Below, one piece after another: positions 32,522 through 32,671 of a stretch of DNA of 32,671 nt (within the stretch, counting starts at the first letter, position 1; each line of letters opens with the position of its first letter). Source of the stretch: Taibaiella sp. Lineage in GTDB: Bacteria; Bacteroidota; Bacteroidia; Chitinophagales; Chitinophagaceae. The translations under genes were made by a program, and so were the position numbers. The stretch spans positions 1-32,671 of the forward strand of contig JAIOYR010000043.1 in NCBI GenBank assembly GCA_021740995.1, read 5' to 3'. The notes under the pieces are model-generated. The model was not told where the DNA came from. It did not search any database and saw nothing but the letters and a program-made list of their open reading frames with translations.

Positions 32522-32671
32522 TATTTTGTTGTTTTGAACCGGTGATTGTTTACCATTACTGTACCATCCTTCCACTTCGATATCACTATTGACTTTGCGG
32601 GTCTTAGCTGCATTTCGTCCATAGCTATGTAGGTGGGGTTAGGGCTGTTCACTATGCTGCAGTTTATCTCA
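32521..32671 (-). CDS. C-terminal fragment of an unidentified gene, coupled to paaD
   Basis: 49 codons and a TAA (32523-32521) remain of a gene that continues beyond the right edge. The tail reads IAMDEMQLRPAKSIVISKW, then KDGTVMVNNHRFKTTK. It does not match the ferredoxin-like C-terminus expected of PaaE, and I do not recognise it. The 1-bp stop/start overlap with paaD makes it an operon partner. Confidence 0.6.
   Translation of the reverse strand, partial: EINCSIVNSPNPTYIAMDEMQLRPAKSIVISKWKDGTVMVNNHRFKTTK

Overview
The window reads as chromosomal DNA of a Bacteroidota bacterium, most likely a member or close relative of the Chitinophagaceae. The signs are C-terminal type IX secretion (Por) sorting domains on three secreted proteins, several perfect TAnnTTTG promoter elements, starts that almost always lack a Shine-Dalgarno sequence, a bacillithiol gene (bshA), a bacterial GH3 protein, and an OmpA-type protein with TSP3 calcium repeats. 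No phage, transposase, plasmid or CRISPR feature was seen. Gene content is mostly housekeeping with accessory genes between.

Layout. 1-2100: murI (glutamate racemase), a bidirectional terminator, a Lys/Ala/Pro-repeat histone-H1-like protein, and the ribosomal operon rplU-rpmA. 2100-7300: a GH3-family adenylate-forming protein, a small lipoprotein, a large OmpA/TSP3 outer-membrane protein, and a long-chain polyprenyl diphosphate synthase. 7300-10950: a GT-C-like membrane protein downstream of paaC, paaB and paaA, the core of phenylacetyl-CoA epoxidase. 11100-12670: an ECF sigma factor overlapping a tail-anchored anti-sigma-like protein, then a PAS/histidine-kinase-type gene interrupted by an in-frame TAG and lacking an ATPase domain. 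12670-17330: a T9SS cargo protein, an unusually AT-rich acyltransferase-3 gene, a DUF6624-type exported protein and a cation:proton antiporter. 17650-22620: tRNA-Gly(CCC) and two tandem secreted M43 zinc metalloproteases. 22700-26510: ung, a TMTC-like GT-C/TPR membrane protein, and bshA. 26850-31090: PBP2 (mrdA) and rodA, the elongasome synthase pair, then an MBL-fold hydrolase. 31100-32671: a small exported protein of unknown function, then paaD and the tail of an overlapping upstream gene that runs off the window.

How the parts fit. The envelope is the main theme: murI, PBP2 and RodA make and polymerise peptidoglycan, polyprenyl synthase supplies isoprenoid chains, and the OmpA-like protein and T9SS cargo populate the outer membrane and surface. 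paaABC and paaD belong to aerobic phenylacetate catabolism but lie about 22 kb apart here, paaD in a separate, translationally coupled cluster. I found no clearly new multi-gene system. The observations most worth a second look are the interrupted, ATPase-less PAS kinase beside a sigma/sensorless anti-sigma pair, the OmpA-like domain that has lost its peptidoglycan-binding residues, the displaced paaD, the tandem M43 proteases, and an 8-bp-period repeat after rodA.
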